Assembly: GCA_009778945.1 (NCBI GenBank)
Contig: WRFF01000060.1
Span: 1-9,306, forward strand
DNA: 9,306 nucleotides
Source: Clostridiales bacterium
Lineage (GTDB): Bacteria; Bacillota; Clostridia; Peptostreptococcales; Anaerovoracaceae
Direction of reading: 5' to 3'
The position numbers and the translations under genes are program-made. Shown here piece after piece: positions 1 through 6,101 of this stretch. The notes below the pieces were generated by a model that made no database searches, had not been told where the DNA came from, and saw only the letters and a list, made by a program, of their open reading frames with translations. Positions within the stretch are counted from its first letter, which is position 1, and each line of letters opens with the position of its first letter.

Positions 1-792
1 CTCTGCCGCGAGATCAACGAGGGGTTCGCGGAGATGGCCCTGAAACATCCCGGCCGCTTCGTTATCGCCGGCTGCTTCCCGCAGGACGACCCGGACGCCG
101 CCGTAGAGGAGATCGAGTATCAGATAAAAACGCTCGGCTTTCCCGCCGTCACGATGCTCACCTCCCTGTCGGAGGAAATCACGCTGAACAACCGGGAAAC
201 TATGTTTCCCATCTACGACAAGGCGAAAGAACTCGATATCCCGATCTTTCTACACCCCCATCTCAAACCTTTCGGAATGGAGACGGATTTCACGATAAAC
301 CGGACGCTGGGGCGGGGCCTGGACAGCGCGAAAGCTGTCCTGCGCCTGATGTACGATATCCTGCCCAAGTATCCGGACCTCAAATTCATCCTGCCCCATT
401 TCGGCGGCGCGACATTCGCGCTGAAAGGCCGGATGCGCAATTTCTTCGAACCCTGGCCGGAGCTCGGGCTTCCGCCGCGTCAGAAAAAATACGCCAACGT
501 GGCGTGCACGCCGCTGGAGCTCGCGGAACTCGGCTATGACAAGGCGTTCGACGAGTGGTTTGACAAGCTGTATTTCGACGGCGCGGGATCCGGCGGCTGG
601 CCGGTGATCGCGGAAATGGCTTTCAAGGCGGCGCGCCCGGACCGCCTCTGTTTCGGGACCGACTATCCCTACGAGACGCACGAAGGCCGCGACTTCAACT
701 ATTATCTGGATCAATTGGACGGGATCGGCCTGACCCGGGAGCAAAAAGACGCTTTTCTCGGCGGCAATATCGCCGCGCTTTTGAAACTTTGA
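1..792 (+). CDS. Amidohydrolase-2 family protein (metal-dependent hydrolase or decarboxylase), 5' end cut by window
   Basis: The reading frame is open from base 1, so the gene begins upstream; the ATG at 34 is internal, because the residues before it (INEGFAEMA) continue the family pattern. About 263 codons are visible. The family (PF04909, the ACMSD/gamma-resorcylate decarboxylase group) uses a TIM barrel with a divalent metal to decarboxylate or hydrolyse small carboxylates, often aromatic. Visible landmarks are PGRFVIAGCFP, the barrel histidine in IPIFLHPH, the second histidine in LKFILPHFGG, and the metal-ligand aspartate in FGTDYPYE near the C-terminus. The N-terminal metal motif is outside the window. 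The segment between the second histidine and the aspartate is unlike that of the other two family members in this window, so it is a divergent paralogue and not a recent duplicate. It is probably co-transcribed with the nitrilase-like gene 53 bases downstream. The family call is firm; the substrate is unknown. Confidence 0.9.
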   Translation, partial: LCREINEGFAEMALKHPGRFVIAGCFPQDDPDAAVEEIEYQIKTLGFPAVTMLTSLSEEITLNNRETMFPIYDKAKELDIPIFLHPHLKPFGMETDFTINRTLGRGLDSAKAVLRLMYDILPKYPDLKFILPHFGGATFALKGRMRNFFEPWPELGLPPRQKKYANVACTPLELAELGYDKAFDEWFDKLYFDGAGSGGWPVIAEMAFKAARPDRLCFGTDYPYETHEGRDFNYYLDQLDGIGLTREQKDAFLGGNIAALLKL

Positions 793-823
793 ATAATTTG
801 AATAAATAAGTATTTTTGAATGA
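788..823 (+). repeat. Short 9-bp repeats (TTTGAATRA) around a stop codon
   Basis: TTTGAATAA occurs twice back to back at 788-796 and 797-805, and TTTGAATGA follows at 815-823, in the same 9-base phase with one unrelated 9-base unit between. The first copy contains the stop codon of the upstream amidohydrolase gene. This is the most AT-rich stretch in the left block. It could be replication slippage, a protein-binding array or coincidence in AT-rich spacer DNA; no good -35/-10 pair was found in it. Confidence 0.5.
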
Positions 824-832
824 TAACCGGAA

Positions 833-840
833 AGAGGTGA
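833..840 (+). promoter_or_regulatory. Ribosome binding site deciding the nitrilase-like start
   Basis: AGAGGTGA ends 5 bases before the ATG at 846. This favours ATG 846 over the in-frame TTG at 816, which lies upstream of this site, has no Shine-Dalgarno sequence of its own, and would add ten residues (MNDNRKEVNE) that do not fit the family's N-terminus. Confidence 0.8.
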
Positions 841-845
841 ACGAA

Positions 846-1835
846 ATGAAGGTAAAGGCCGCGGCCGTACAGCCCATCGGATATTTTGGCGCCGAGGAAT
901 ACCGCAACGCCGCGCTGGCGGCGTTCTATGTCGACGTCGCCGCCGCGCAGGGAGCAAAACTTGTCGTTTTTCCCGAGGGGTACCCCGGCCCGTACAGCGG
1001 CCCGATGGACAGCGCCGGGAAACTGGACAAAACACCTATGGAGATGCTGCAAGACAAGGCGAAAGAGCATGGCGTCTATATTTACGCGGGCTGCCTGGAG
1101 CCCAACCCCGATTTTGCGGAAACCTGGTTTGTCTCCCACAAATTCATTTCTCCCGACGGAAAGATCGTAGCGAACTACAGGCGGACGCATCCGACGCATC
1201 CCATCCTGAACAATGTATTCCTGAACGGCCGGATGCATGTGGCGCCCGGGGAGGAGCTGCCCGTCGTCGATACGGAGATCGGGAAGATCGGCCTCTGCAT
1301 TTGCTCCGAGATATGGGCGCCCGAGGTCCCGCGGGTGCTGACGCTGAAAGGCGCGCAGATCATCCTCGCGCCGGGCGGCGGCGCGCCGGCGCCGATCCGG
1401 AGCCGTATCCGCGAAAACTGGCACGTGATCGCCGCCGCGCGTGCAATCGAAAACGTCGTCTATGTCGTGATGGATCAGATCTACCATGAGGAAGTCGGCG
1501 GCCTTGGCCGCACGGCCATGTTCGGCCCGGAGAAAGCGCTCGGAACGCTGACGGCGGCGGGCGTCCTCATCGCCGAGTTCGACCTGGACCGGATCAACCA
1601 GATCAGGAACCGCTATTTTGACGAGGAAATCTGCTCCGCGCCGGTTACCGAAAGGGATCTGTTCTTCAACAGGCCGGGCCAGGTATACGACAGGCGGCCG
1701 GAACTCTACGGACCGCTAACGGAAAAGCGCGAGGAAGCCTTCGACTATTATTATTACAAACGCGGGCTCGACGCTTACAAAGAAGAGTACGCGCGCGTGA
1801 AAGGCTTTGATTATTGGAACAGGAAAGGAGAGTGA
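846..1835 (+). CDS. Carbon-nitrogen hydrolase (nitrilase superfamily) protein
   Basis: The protein has 329 residues from the ATG at 846 and opens with MKVKAAAVQP, the usual first strand of the family. Nitrilase-superfamily enzymes cleave nitriles or amides through a Glu-Lys-Cys triad. The nucleophile region is KIGLCICSEIWAPEVPR, placing the catalytic cysteine at C153, and the glutamate is E44 in VVFPEGYPGPY. The place where the lysine is expected (RK-x-x-PT in nitrilases) reads YRRTHPTH, which puts R113 where lysine normally stands. The later strand around GAQIILAPGG and the segment HVIAAARAIENVVYVV also match the family. The overall length and the PTH after the lysine position are closer to true nitrilases than to short omega-amidases, but substrate type cannot be settled. 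The C-terminus carries a tyrosine-rich stretch, FDYYYYKRG. It probably shares a transcript with the amidohydrolase upstream; the transporter gene starts 69 bases downstream. Confidence 0.9.
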   Translation: MKVKAAAVQPIGYFGAEEYRNAALAAFYVDVAAAQGAKLVVFPEGYPGPYSGPMDSAGKLDKTPMEMLQDKAKEHGVYIYAGCLEPNPDFAETWFVSHKFISPDGKIVANYRRTHPTHPILNNVFLNGRMHVAPGEELPVVDTEIGKIGLCICSEIWAPEVPRVLTLKGAQIILAPGGGAPAPIRSRIRENWHVIAAARAIENVVYVVMDQIYHEEVGGLGRTAMFGPEKALGTLTAAGVLIAEFDLDRINQIRNRYFDEEICSAPVTERDLFFNRPGQVYDRRPELYGPLTEKREEAFDYYYYKRGLDAYKEEYARVKGFDYWNRKGE

Positions 1836-1870
1836 GGCATCAGGCAGGCAGTACTTATGGAAACCAGGAA

Positions 1871-1884
1871 TTGTAAAATTACAA
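1871..1884. promoter_or_regulatory. Candidate Crp/Fnr-type operator, palindrome TTGTA-N4-TACAA
   Basis: TTGTAAAATTACAA is a perfect inverted repeat of TTGTA and TACAA with a 4-base centre. This is the same 5-4-5 geometry as the FNR site TTGAT-N4-ATCAA. It lies 20 bases before the transporter ATG and ends just before that gene's ribosome binding site. A TAAAAT that could serve as a -10 element sits inside it at 1874-1879, with no convincing -35. A Crp/Fnr-family gene lies in the same window at 7150. The link between the two is inference. Confidence 0.5.
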
Positions 1885-1904
1885 GGTATTGAAAGGAGAA
1901 AAAA

Positions 1905-3218
1905 ATGAAAGCACAAAGAGGTCTCGGTTGGTTGTTTTACGCAATCGGGTTTGCGGTGCCCTTCATCGCATCGGGTTATGGCATGCCAAACCCTCCGGGA
2001 GTTACGACGCCGCCGCAGGACATAGGCGTTTGGAATATTTCTTATACGGGTATGCCGATCCAGGAAAAGCCCTGGGCGTTCGCCGTCTGGCTCGTATGCT
2101 GGATTATCGGATTTTTCTTTTTCTATAAGTCCTTCCCGCGGCGTCCAAAGATGATCGAAGACGGCGCCTGGCTGTGGCGCAGGGTCTGCAATTTCATCTC
2201 GGACTGGACCTCCATGTTCCTGCTGAGCGTCTTTCTGACCGCAATGTGCTTCTTCCCCAGCGCCTTTGCCGCCGGCCTGCCCGCGCAGCAGATGAACTGG
2301 GTCGCAGCGTCTCTCGTGGTCATGGGCATGAGCATCCCGCTCGACCAATGGAAGCGCATTCTGAAAAGGCCGCTCCCCGTCATTCAGGTATGGATCCTGC
2401 GCTGGGTCTGCATGCCGCTGCTCGCTCTTGGCATCGGGTATCTCATCTATACGAACCTGATCTCGAACGAAGCGCAGGCGCAGATGCTGATCACGGCGCA
2501 GGCGCTCATCGGCACGACGGCGACCGGCGGGGCTTCCAATGTCTATACCTTCATCGCGGGCGGCGACGCGCCGATGTCCATCCTGTGTACGACGCTGAGC
2601 ACCCTGACGGACCCGCTCATCCAGCCCGGCATGACCAAACTGCTTGTCGGCCAGATGCTGAACGTCCCGGTCGCGGCGATGATGCTGGAACTCGTGGAGA
2701 AGGTCGTCCTTCCGCTCGTCGTCGGTATTCTCATTTCCACATTTATCCTGAAGAACCGGGCCAAGCAATTCGCGCCGCTCTTCAGCGCGGTGGCCGTCGT
2801 CGTTATGCTGCCGATGTTCATGGGCGCCGTATCCGGCGGATGGAACACCCTGCTGCACAACCTCATCCTCGTTCCCGTCATCGCACTGGCCGCGGTCATC
2901 CATGCCGGCGCCGGAATGTCCATCGGATATTTCGGAACCAAAAAGATCTTCAAGAAATTCACCGAACCGCAGAACCGTTCGGGACTGTTTGAAGTCGGCG
3001 TCGAAAATATCTCGATCGCTTCCGGCCTTGCGAACAATTACTTCCCCGGGGAAGGCGCTACGCTGGGCATCGCTTCGACCGCCTGCGCGCTCTACGGCCT
3101 CGTGCAGACCGTCCTGGTCATGATCGTGATCAACATTTTCAAGAGCCGCGATACAAAAGCAGGCCATGTCCATGAAGTAGGCAGCGCAGTCGCGTCGGAC
3201 GGCGCCAAGGAGGCGTAA
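1905..3218 (+). CDS. Bile acid:sodium symporter (BASS/SBF) family transporter with N-terminal extension
   Basis: This is a 437-residue, strongly hydrophobic protein, preceded by AAAGGAG at 1892-1898. The core from about residue 100 matches the BASS fold: GMSIPLDQWKRILKRP near 141-156, the glycine-rich crossover LIGTTATGGASNVYTFIAGGD at 201-221, the following LSTLTDPLIQPG, and the second crossover LFEVGVENISIASGLANN at 361-378. Members import organic acids (bile acids, pantothenate, 2-keto acids) with sodium at the inner membrane. BASS proteins are usually near 300-330 residues. The surplus is at the N-terminus, which carries two additional likely membrane helices at about 8-25 and 57-74, separated by a Pro/Gly-rich loop. 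The start has a good ribosome binding site, so the extension looks genuine. The stop codon is one base from the start of the next gene. Uptake of the compound handled by the neighbouring enzymes is a reasonable inference; the substrate is unknown. Confidence 0.85.
   Translation: MKAQRGLGWLFYAIGFAVPFIASGYGMPNPPGVTTPPQDIGVWNISYTGMPIQEKPWAFAVWLVCWIIGFFFFYKSFPRRPKMIEDGAWLWRRVCNFISDWTSMFLLSVFLTAMCFFPSAFAAGLPAQQMNWVAASLVVMGMSIPLDQWKRILKRPLPVIQVWILRWVCMPLLALGIGYLIYTNLISNEAQAQMLITAQALIGTTATGGASNVYTFIAGGDAPMSILCTTLSTLTDPLIQPGMTKLLVGQMLNVPVAAMMLELVEKVVLPLVVGILISTFILKNRAKQFAPLFSAVAVVVMLPMFMGAVSGGWNTLLHNLILVPVIALAAVIHAGAGMSIGYFGTKKIFKKFTEPQNRSGLFEVGVENISIASGLANNYFPGEGATLGIASTACALYGLVQTVLVMIVINIFKSRDTKAGHVHEVGSAVASDGAKEA
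3207..3213 (+). promoter_or_regulatory. Ribosome binding site inside the transporter gene
   Basis: AAGGAGG lies within the last codons of the transporter and 6 bases before the ATG at 3220, with a single base between the stop and the next start. This arrangement indicates translational coupling, and therefore matched expression, of transporter and hydrolase. Confidence 0.85.
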
Positions 3219-3219
3219 G

Positions 3220-4959
3220 ATGTACGGGAAAACCTGGAAAACATCTGAACGGAGCTATGACGTCATAAAAGAAAAAAACGTGCGCGTCCCCATGAGCGAC
3301 GGGATCAGCCTGAACGCGACGGTCTTCCGGCCCGACGGCGACGGCCCTTTTCCCGCTATCCTCGGGTATTTCCCCTATGATATGGAGATGCAAAGCGCGC
3401 CGGTCACAGTGGAGGGCTTCTCCTCCGTCGTCTTCAAACACCCGGGCCAGGAGTTGGCGAACGCCTCGATCGAAGCCGGCGACTCGATGTTCTACGCGCG
3501 CCGCGGCTATTGCCACGTCCTCGTGAACATCCGGGGCTGCGGCGCGTCCGAAGGACAGTACACCTATTTCGGCCCGCGTGAACTTAAGGACGGCTACGAG
3601 GCCATCGAGTGGATCGCGGCGCAGCCCTGGTGCGACGGCAATATCGGCATGTTCGGCGTTTCGTATTTCGCCCAGATCCAGCAATATGTCGCGTCCACCA
3701 ACCCGCCGCACCTGAAATGCCTTTTCGGGCCCTGGGCGTCGACGGACCTGTACCGGGACGGCGTCTATCACGGTGGCATCCAGGCCTATCGCTTCTGGCG
3801 CAACTGGTCCATCACGGAACTGAGCCACCCCCGCTGCGAGGGCTATTGCCGCACGCACTGGGAGAAGGACCAGTATGAGGCCGCGATTCGGGAGAAGCTG
3901 AACGACCCGGAAATCGCGGCTGAGCCGGATCTGGTGAACGCGCTGAAGAACCCCGACGAGGGAAGCAATCCGATCCTCGTCGACCAGATGCTCAACCCCT
4001 TTTACAACGAGTACTGGGAACAGCGGCTTGTCGATTATGAGAAGATCAAAATCCCCGCGTATATCGGCTGTGATTGGGGGCATCTCGGGCTTCATCTGCC
4101 CGGCTGCTTCCGAAGCTGGGCGAAACTGAGCGGGCCGAAGAAGATGATCCTGGCGCCGCCCGCGTATTTGGACCGCCCGGTCTATCAGTTGCAGTACGAA
4201 TCCCTCCGGTGGTTTGACCACTGGCTCAAGGGGGTCGACAACGGCATCATGGACGGCCCGCCCGTCAAGGTTTGGATCAACGGTACGCACGGTTTTCGGG
4301 AAGAGGCCGACTGGCCGCTCCCCGGGACCCGGTGGACGGAATTCTATCTGCATGAGAAGGGCCTGATCGACGAGCATGAATACCGCGTGAACGAAGGCTT
4401 TACCTCTGTGGAAGACAGCCCGTGGCGCCGTGACAGGCTCCAGTTCACAACGCCGGTCCTCGTGGAGGATATGGAAGTGATCGGGCCGTCGAGCCTCACG
4501 CTCTATGCGTCCGCGACAGAGGACGACATCCTGTTTTTCGTGAGCCTTTGGGATATGAACGAAGACGGGGAGGCCAAGATCCTGACGCGCGGCTGGCTCC
4601 GCGCCTCCCACAGGGCGCTGACCGAAGAAGAATCGACGCCGTGGAAGCCGGTGCATCCGCACATATCCGCTGAAAAGCTCGTCCCAAACGGGATCTACAA
4701 ATTTGACATCGAAATCCTTCCGACGGGGACGCTGTTCCCCGCGGGACACCGGATCATGCTGCAGATCAGCTTCTCGGACGACAAGCCGAACCACTCCATG
4801 GAAGGGCTCGGCGTAGGCCATATCCGCGGACAGAAGGGAAACCGCGTTACGATCTATCATGACGCGGACCATCCATCCTGCCTGCTGCTTCCTATCACAA
4901 GGGGAAACGTGCTCGGGACTTTCCGTTCCGGCGGTTACCCTTATTTTAATAATAAATAG
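3220..4959 (+). CDS. CocE/NonD family alpha/beta hydrolase (X-Pro dipeptidyl-peptidase S15-like)
   Basis: The protein has 579 residues, the usual size for this family, which hydrolyses esters or amides (cocaine esterase, glutaryl acylases, X-prolyl peptidases). The alpha/beta domain begins with VRVPMSDGISLNATVFRPDG (about 21-40), continues through LVNIRGCGASEGQY (101-114), and has the nucleophile elbow GMFGVSYF with serine S148. WFDHWLKGVDNG (331-342) leads into the C-terminal jelly-roll domain (about 345-579; PF08530 type), including RGWLRASHRAL and FPAGHRIMLQIS. The positions that hold the catalytic Asp and His in cocaine esterase (GGWYDG and GPWSH) read GCDWGHLG (283-290) and ILAPPAYLD (310-318). 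The canonical His is therefore not where expected, and an Asp (D285) and His (H288) sit in unusual places. No signal peptide is visible, so it is probably cytoplasmic. It is coupled to the transporter gene, which suggests it acts on the imported compound. Confidence 0.9.
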   Translation: MYGKTWKTSERSYDVIKEKNVRVPMSDGISLNATVFRPDGDGPFPAILGYFPYDMEMQSAPVTVEGFSSVVFKHPGQELANASIEAGDSMFYARRGYCHVLVNIRGCGASEGQYTYFGPRELKDGYEAIEWIAAQPWCDGNIGMFGVSYFAQIQQYVASTNPPHLKCLFGPWASTDLYRDGVYHGGIQAYRFWRNWSITELSHPRCEGYCRTHWEKDQYEAAIREKLNDPEIAAEPDLVNALKNPDEGSNPILVDQMLNPFYNEYWEQRLVDYEKIKIPAYIGCDWGHLGLHLPGCFRSWAKLSGPKKMILAPPAYLDRPVYQLQYESLRWFDHWLKGVDNGIMDGPPVKVWINGTHGFREEADWPLPGTRWTEFYLHEKGLIDEHEYRVNEGFTSVEDSPWRRDRLQFTTPVLVEDMEVIGPSSLTLYASATEDDILFFVSLWDMNEDGEAKILTRGWLRASHRALTEEESTPWKPVHPHISAEKLVPNGIYKFDIEILPTGTLFPAGHRIMLQISFSDDKPNHSMEGLGVGHIRGQKGNRVTIYHDADHPSCLLLPITRGNVLGTFRSGGYPYFNNK

Positions 4960-4971
4960 GGAGAGGATATT

Positions 4972-5001
4972 CAGCGGCCCTGCAGAAATGCGGGGCTGCT
5001 G
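4972..5001 (+). terminator. Long GAAA-capped stem-loop between the two enzyme blocks; possible terminator without a U tract
   Basis: The arms 4972-4984 and 4989-5001 pair over 13 positions (11 Watson-Crick, 2 G-U) around a GAAA tetraloop. The stem is GC-rich and starts 12 bases after the stop of the CocE-like gene. Only ATTTGC follows, so a classical U tract is missing. It may be a weak terminator, an mRNA 3'-end stabiliser or a processing site. The promoter-like sequence just downstream agrees with a transcription boundary here. Confidence 0.6.
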
Positions 5002-5029
5002 ATTTGCAGTAGAAACATGTACCTTCCGG

Positions 5030-5038
5030 TGATATACT
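5030..5038 (+). promoter_or_regulatory. Extended -10 promoter for the two-gene amidohydrolase unit
   Basis: TGATATACT is an extended -10 element (TG-N-TATACT, one mismatch from TATAAT in the hexamer). There is no good -35 at the normal 17-base distance; TTGCAG at 5004-5009 is too far away, which is tolerated by extended -10 promoters. Transcription would start near 5045, giving a leader of about 30 bases with AAGGTGA at 5064-5070 before the ATG at 5074. Confidence 0.5.
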
Positions 5039-5073
5039 GATTCATAACCTATGATTTGGAAAGAAGGTGAAGA

Positions 5074-6078
5074 ATGAAATTATACGATCTCGAAAACCAT
5101 TTCTATGATCTCGCAACCGTCGAGGCGCTGGCAAATCGAAAGGGCTATCCCTATTACGACAAGACCCACAAGGTGATCCGGTGGACGGAGCAGATCACGA
5201 TGGCGTTTGACGCGATACACGACAAACTCGTCGACGTCGGGGAAGGCCGTCTGGCGACGATGGACCGCGTCGGCATCACAACGGCGGTCATCAGCCCCTC
5301 ACAGGCCCTGGAGGAACTGGATCCTTCCGAAAGCGTCGGGCTCACAAAGAAAAACAACGATACCGTCTATGAGATGACGCAGCGGTATCCGGGCAGATAC
5401 CTCGGTTCGGCGGCGCTGCCGGTCAAAGACGTGAGCGCGGCTTGTAAAGAACTGGAGCGCTGCGTCCGGGAGCTCGGGTTTGTCTGCTGGCACACGCATT
5501 CCAATTACACGGACGCGGCTGCCAACGACGAACGTTTTGTCCCAATCTTTGAAACCGCGGCCGAACTCGGCGTTTATGTGTATCTTCATCCCACCCTGCC
5601 GACATACAATGGCCAGATCTACGCCGGCCTCGGGGACTTCGACTTCACGCTCGCCGGACCCGGCGCGGGATTTACGGTCGATACGATGCTGACAACGCTG
5701 AAGCTGATCGCTTCCGGCCTTTTCGACCGCGTTCCGAAAACCAAACTGGTAATCGGGCATTTCGGCGAGGCTATCCCGTTCCTGCTCGACCGGATCGACA
5801 ACCGCCTGAGCTTCATGCCGAACCCCAAACTCAGGAACCAGCGGAAGCCCAGCGATTATTTCCGGGACAATATCTATGTGACGACAAGCGGCAATATGTC
5901 CGCCGCGGCGTTCCGCTGCACAAGGGATGTCCTCGGAATCGAAAAAATCATCTTTGGAAGCGACTATCCCTACGAAGGCATCGACGCCATGACGGATTTC
6001 GTGAAGAACCTTGAACTGACGGAAGAGGAACGGGAATTGCTGTTCTTTAAAAACGCCGAAAAACTTTTGAAAATATAG
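5074..6078 (+). CDS. Amidohydrolase-2 family protein, probable decarboxylase-type enzyme
   Basis: The protein has 334 residues and belongs to PF04909 (ACMSD-like TIM-barrel metal enzymes). The N-terminal motif is YDLENHFYD, giving candidate metal ligands E7 and H9 in the E-x-H form typical of decarboxylase members. H172 in VYVYLHP, H229 in LVIGHFGE and D297 in FGSDYPYEG complete the expected metal and active-site set. The C-terminal KNAEKLLKI is also typical of the family. All key residues seem intact, so the enzyme is probably active. The substrate is likely a small, possibly aromatic, carboxylate, but hydrolase activity cannot be excluded. It is first in a two-gene unit with its own candidate promoter; the next gene starts 23 bases downstream behind AAGGAGG at 6088-6094. 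It resembles that neighbour in layout but not closely in sequence, so this is an old duplication or independent recruitment. Confidence 0.9.
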   Translation: MKLYDLENHFYDLATVEALANRKGYPYYDKTHKVIRWTEQITMAFDAIHDKLVDVGEGRLATMDRVGITTAVISPSQALEELDPSESVGLTKKNNDTVYEMTQRYPGRYLGSAALPVKDVSAACKELERCVRELGFVCWHTHSNYTDAAANDERFVPIFETAAELGVYVYLHPTLPTYNGQIYAGLGDFDFTLAGPGAGFTVDTMLTTLKLIASGLFDRVPKTKLVIGHFGEAIPFLLDRIDNRLSFMPNPKLRNQRKPSDYFRDNIYVTTSGNMSAAAFRCTRDVLGIEKIIFGSDYPYEGIDAMTDFVKNLELTEEERELLFFKNAEKLLKI

Positions 6079-6101
6079 AATAACTGTAAGGAGGAAAAGC
6101 G

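Noticed and set aside
816..845. TTG at 816 as start of the nitrilase-like gene
   Set aside because: It lies upstream of the AGAGGTGA ribosome binding site and would add ten residues that do not fit the family; ATG 846 is better placed.
1716..3173. Long open frame (485 codons) on the - strand opposite the transporter gene
   Set aside because: The translation is rich in Arg, Asp and His with no recognisable family, and the + strand frame is a clear BASS transporter with a good ribosome binding site. It is a shadow of GC-rich codon use.
3139..4872. Long open frame (577 codons) on the - strand opposite the CocE-like gene
   Set aside because: It is low-complexity, Arg/Val/Asp-rich and without motifs, and mirrors a well-supported hydrolase on the + strand.
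5002..5073. A second Crp/Fnr-type palindrome before the two-gene amidohydrolase unit
   Set aside because: Several TGTA and ACATGT strings were inspected, but none has a matching second half at the 4-base spacing.
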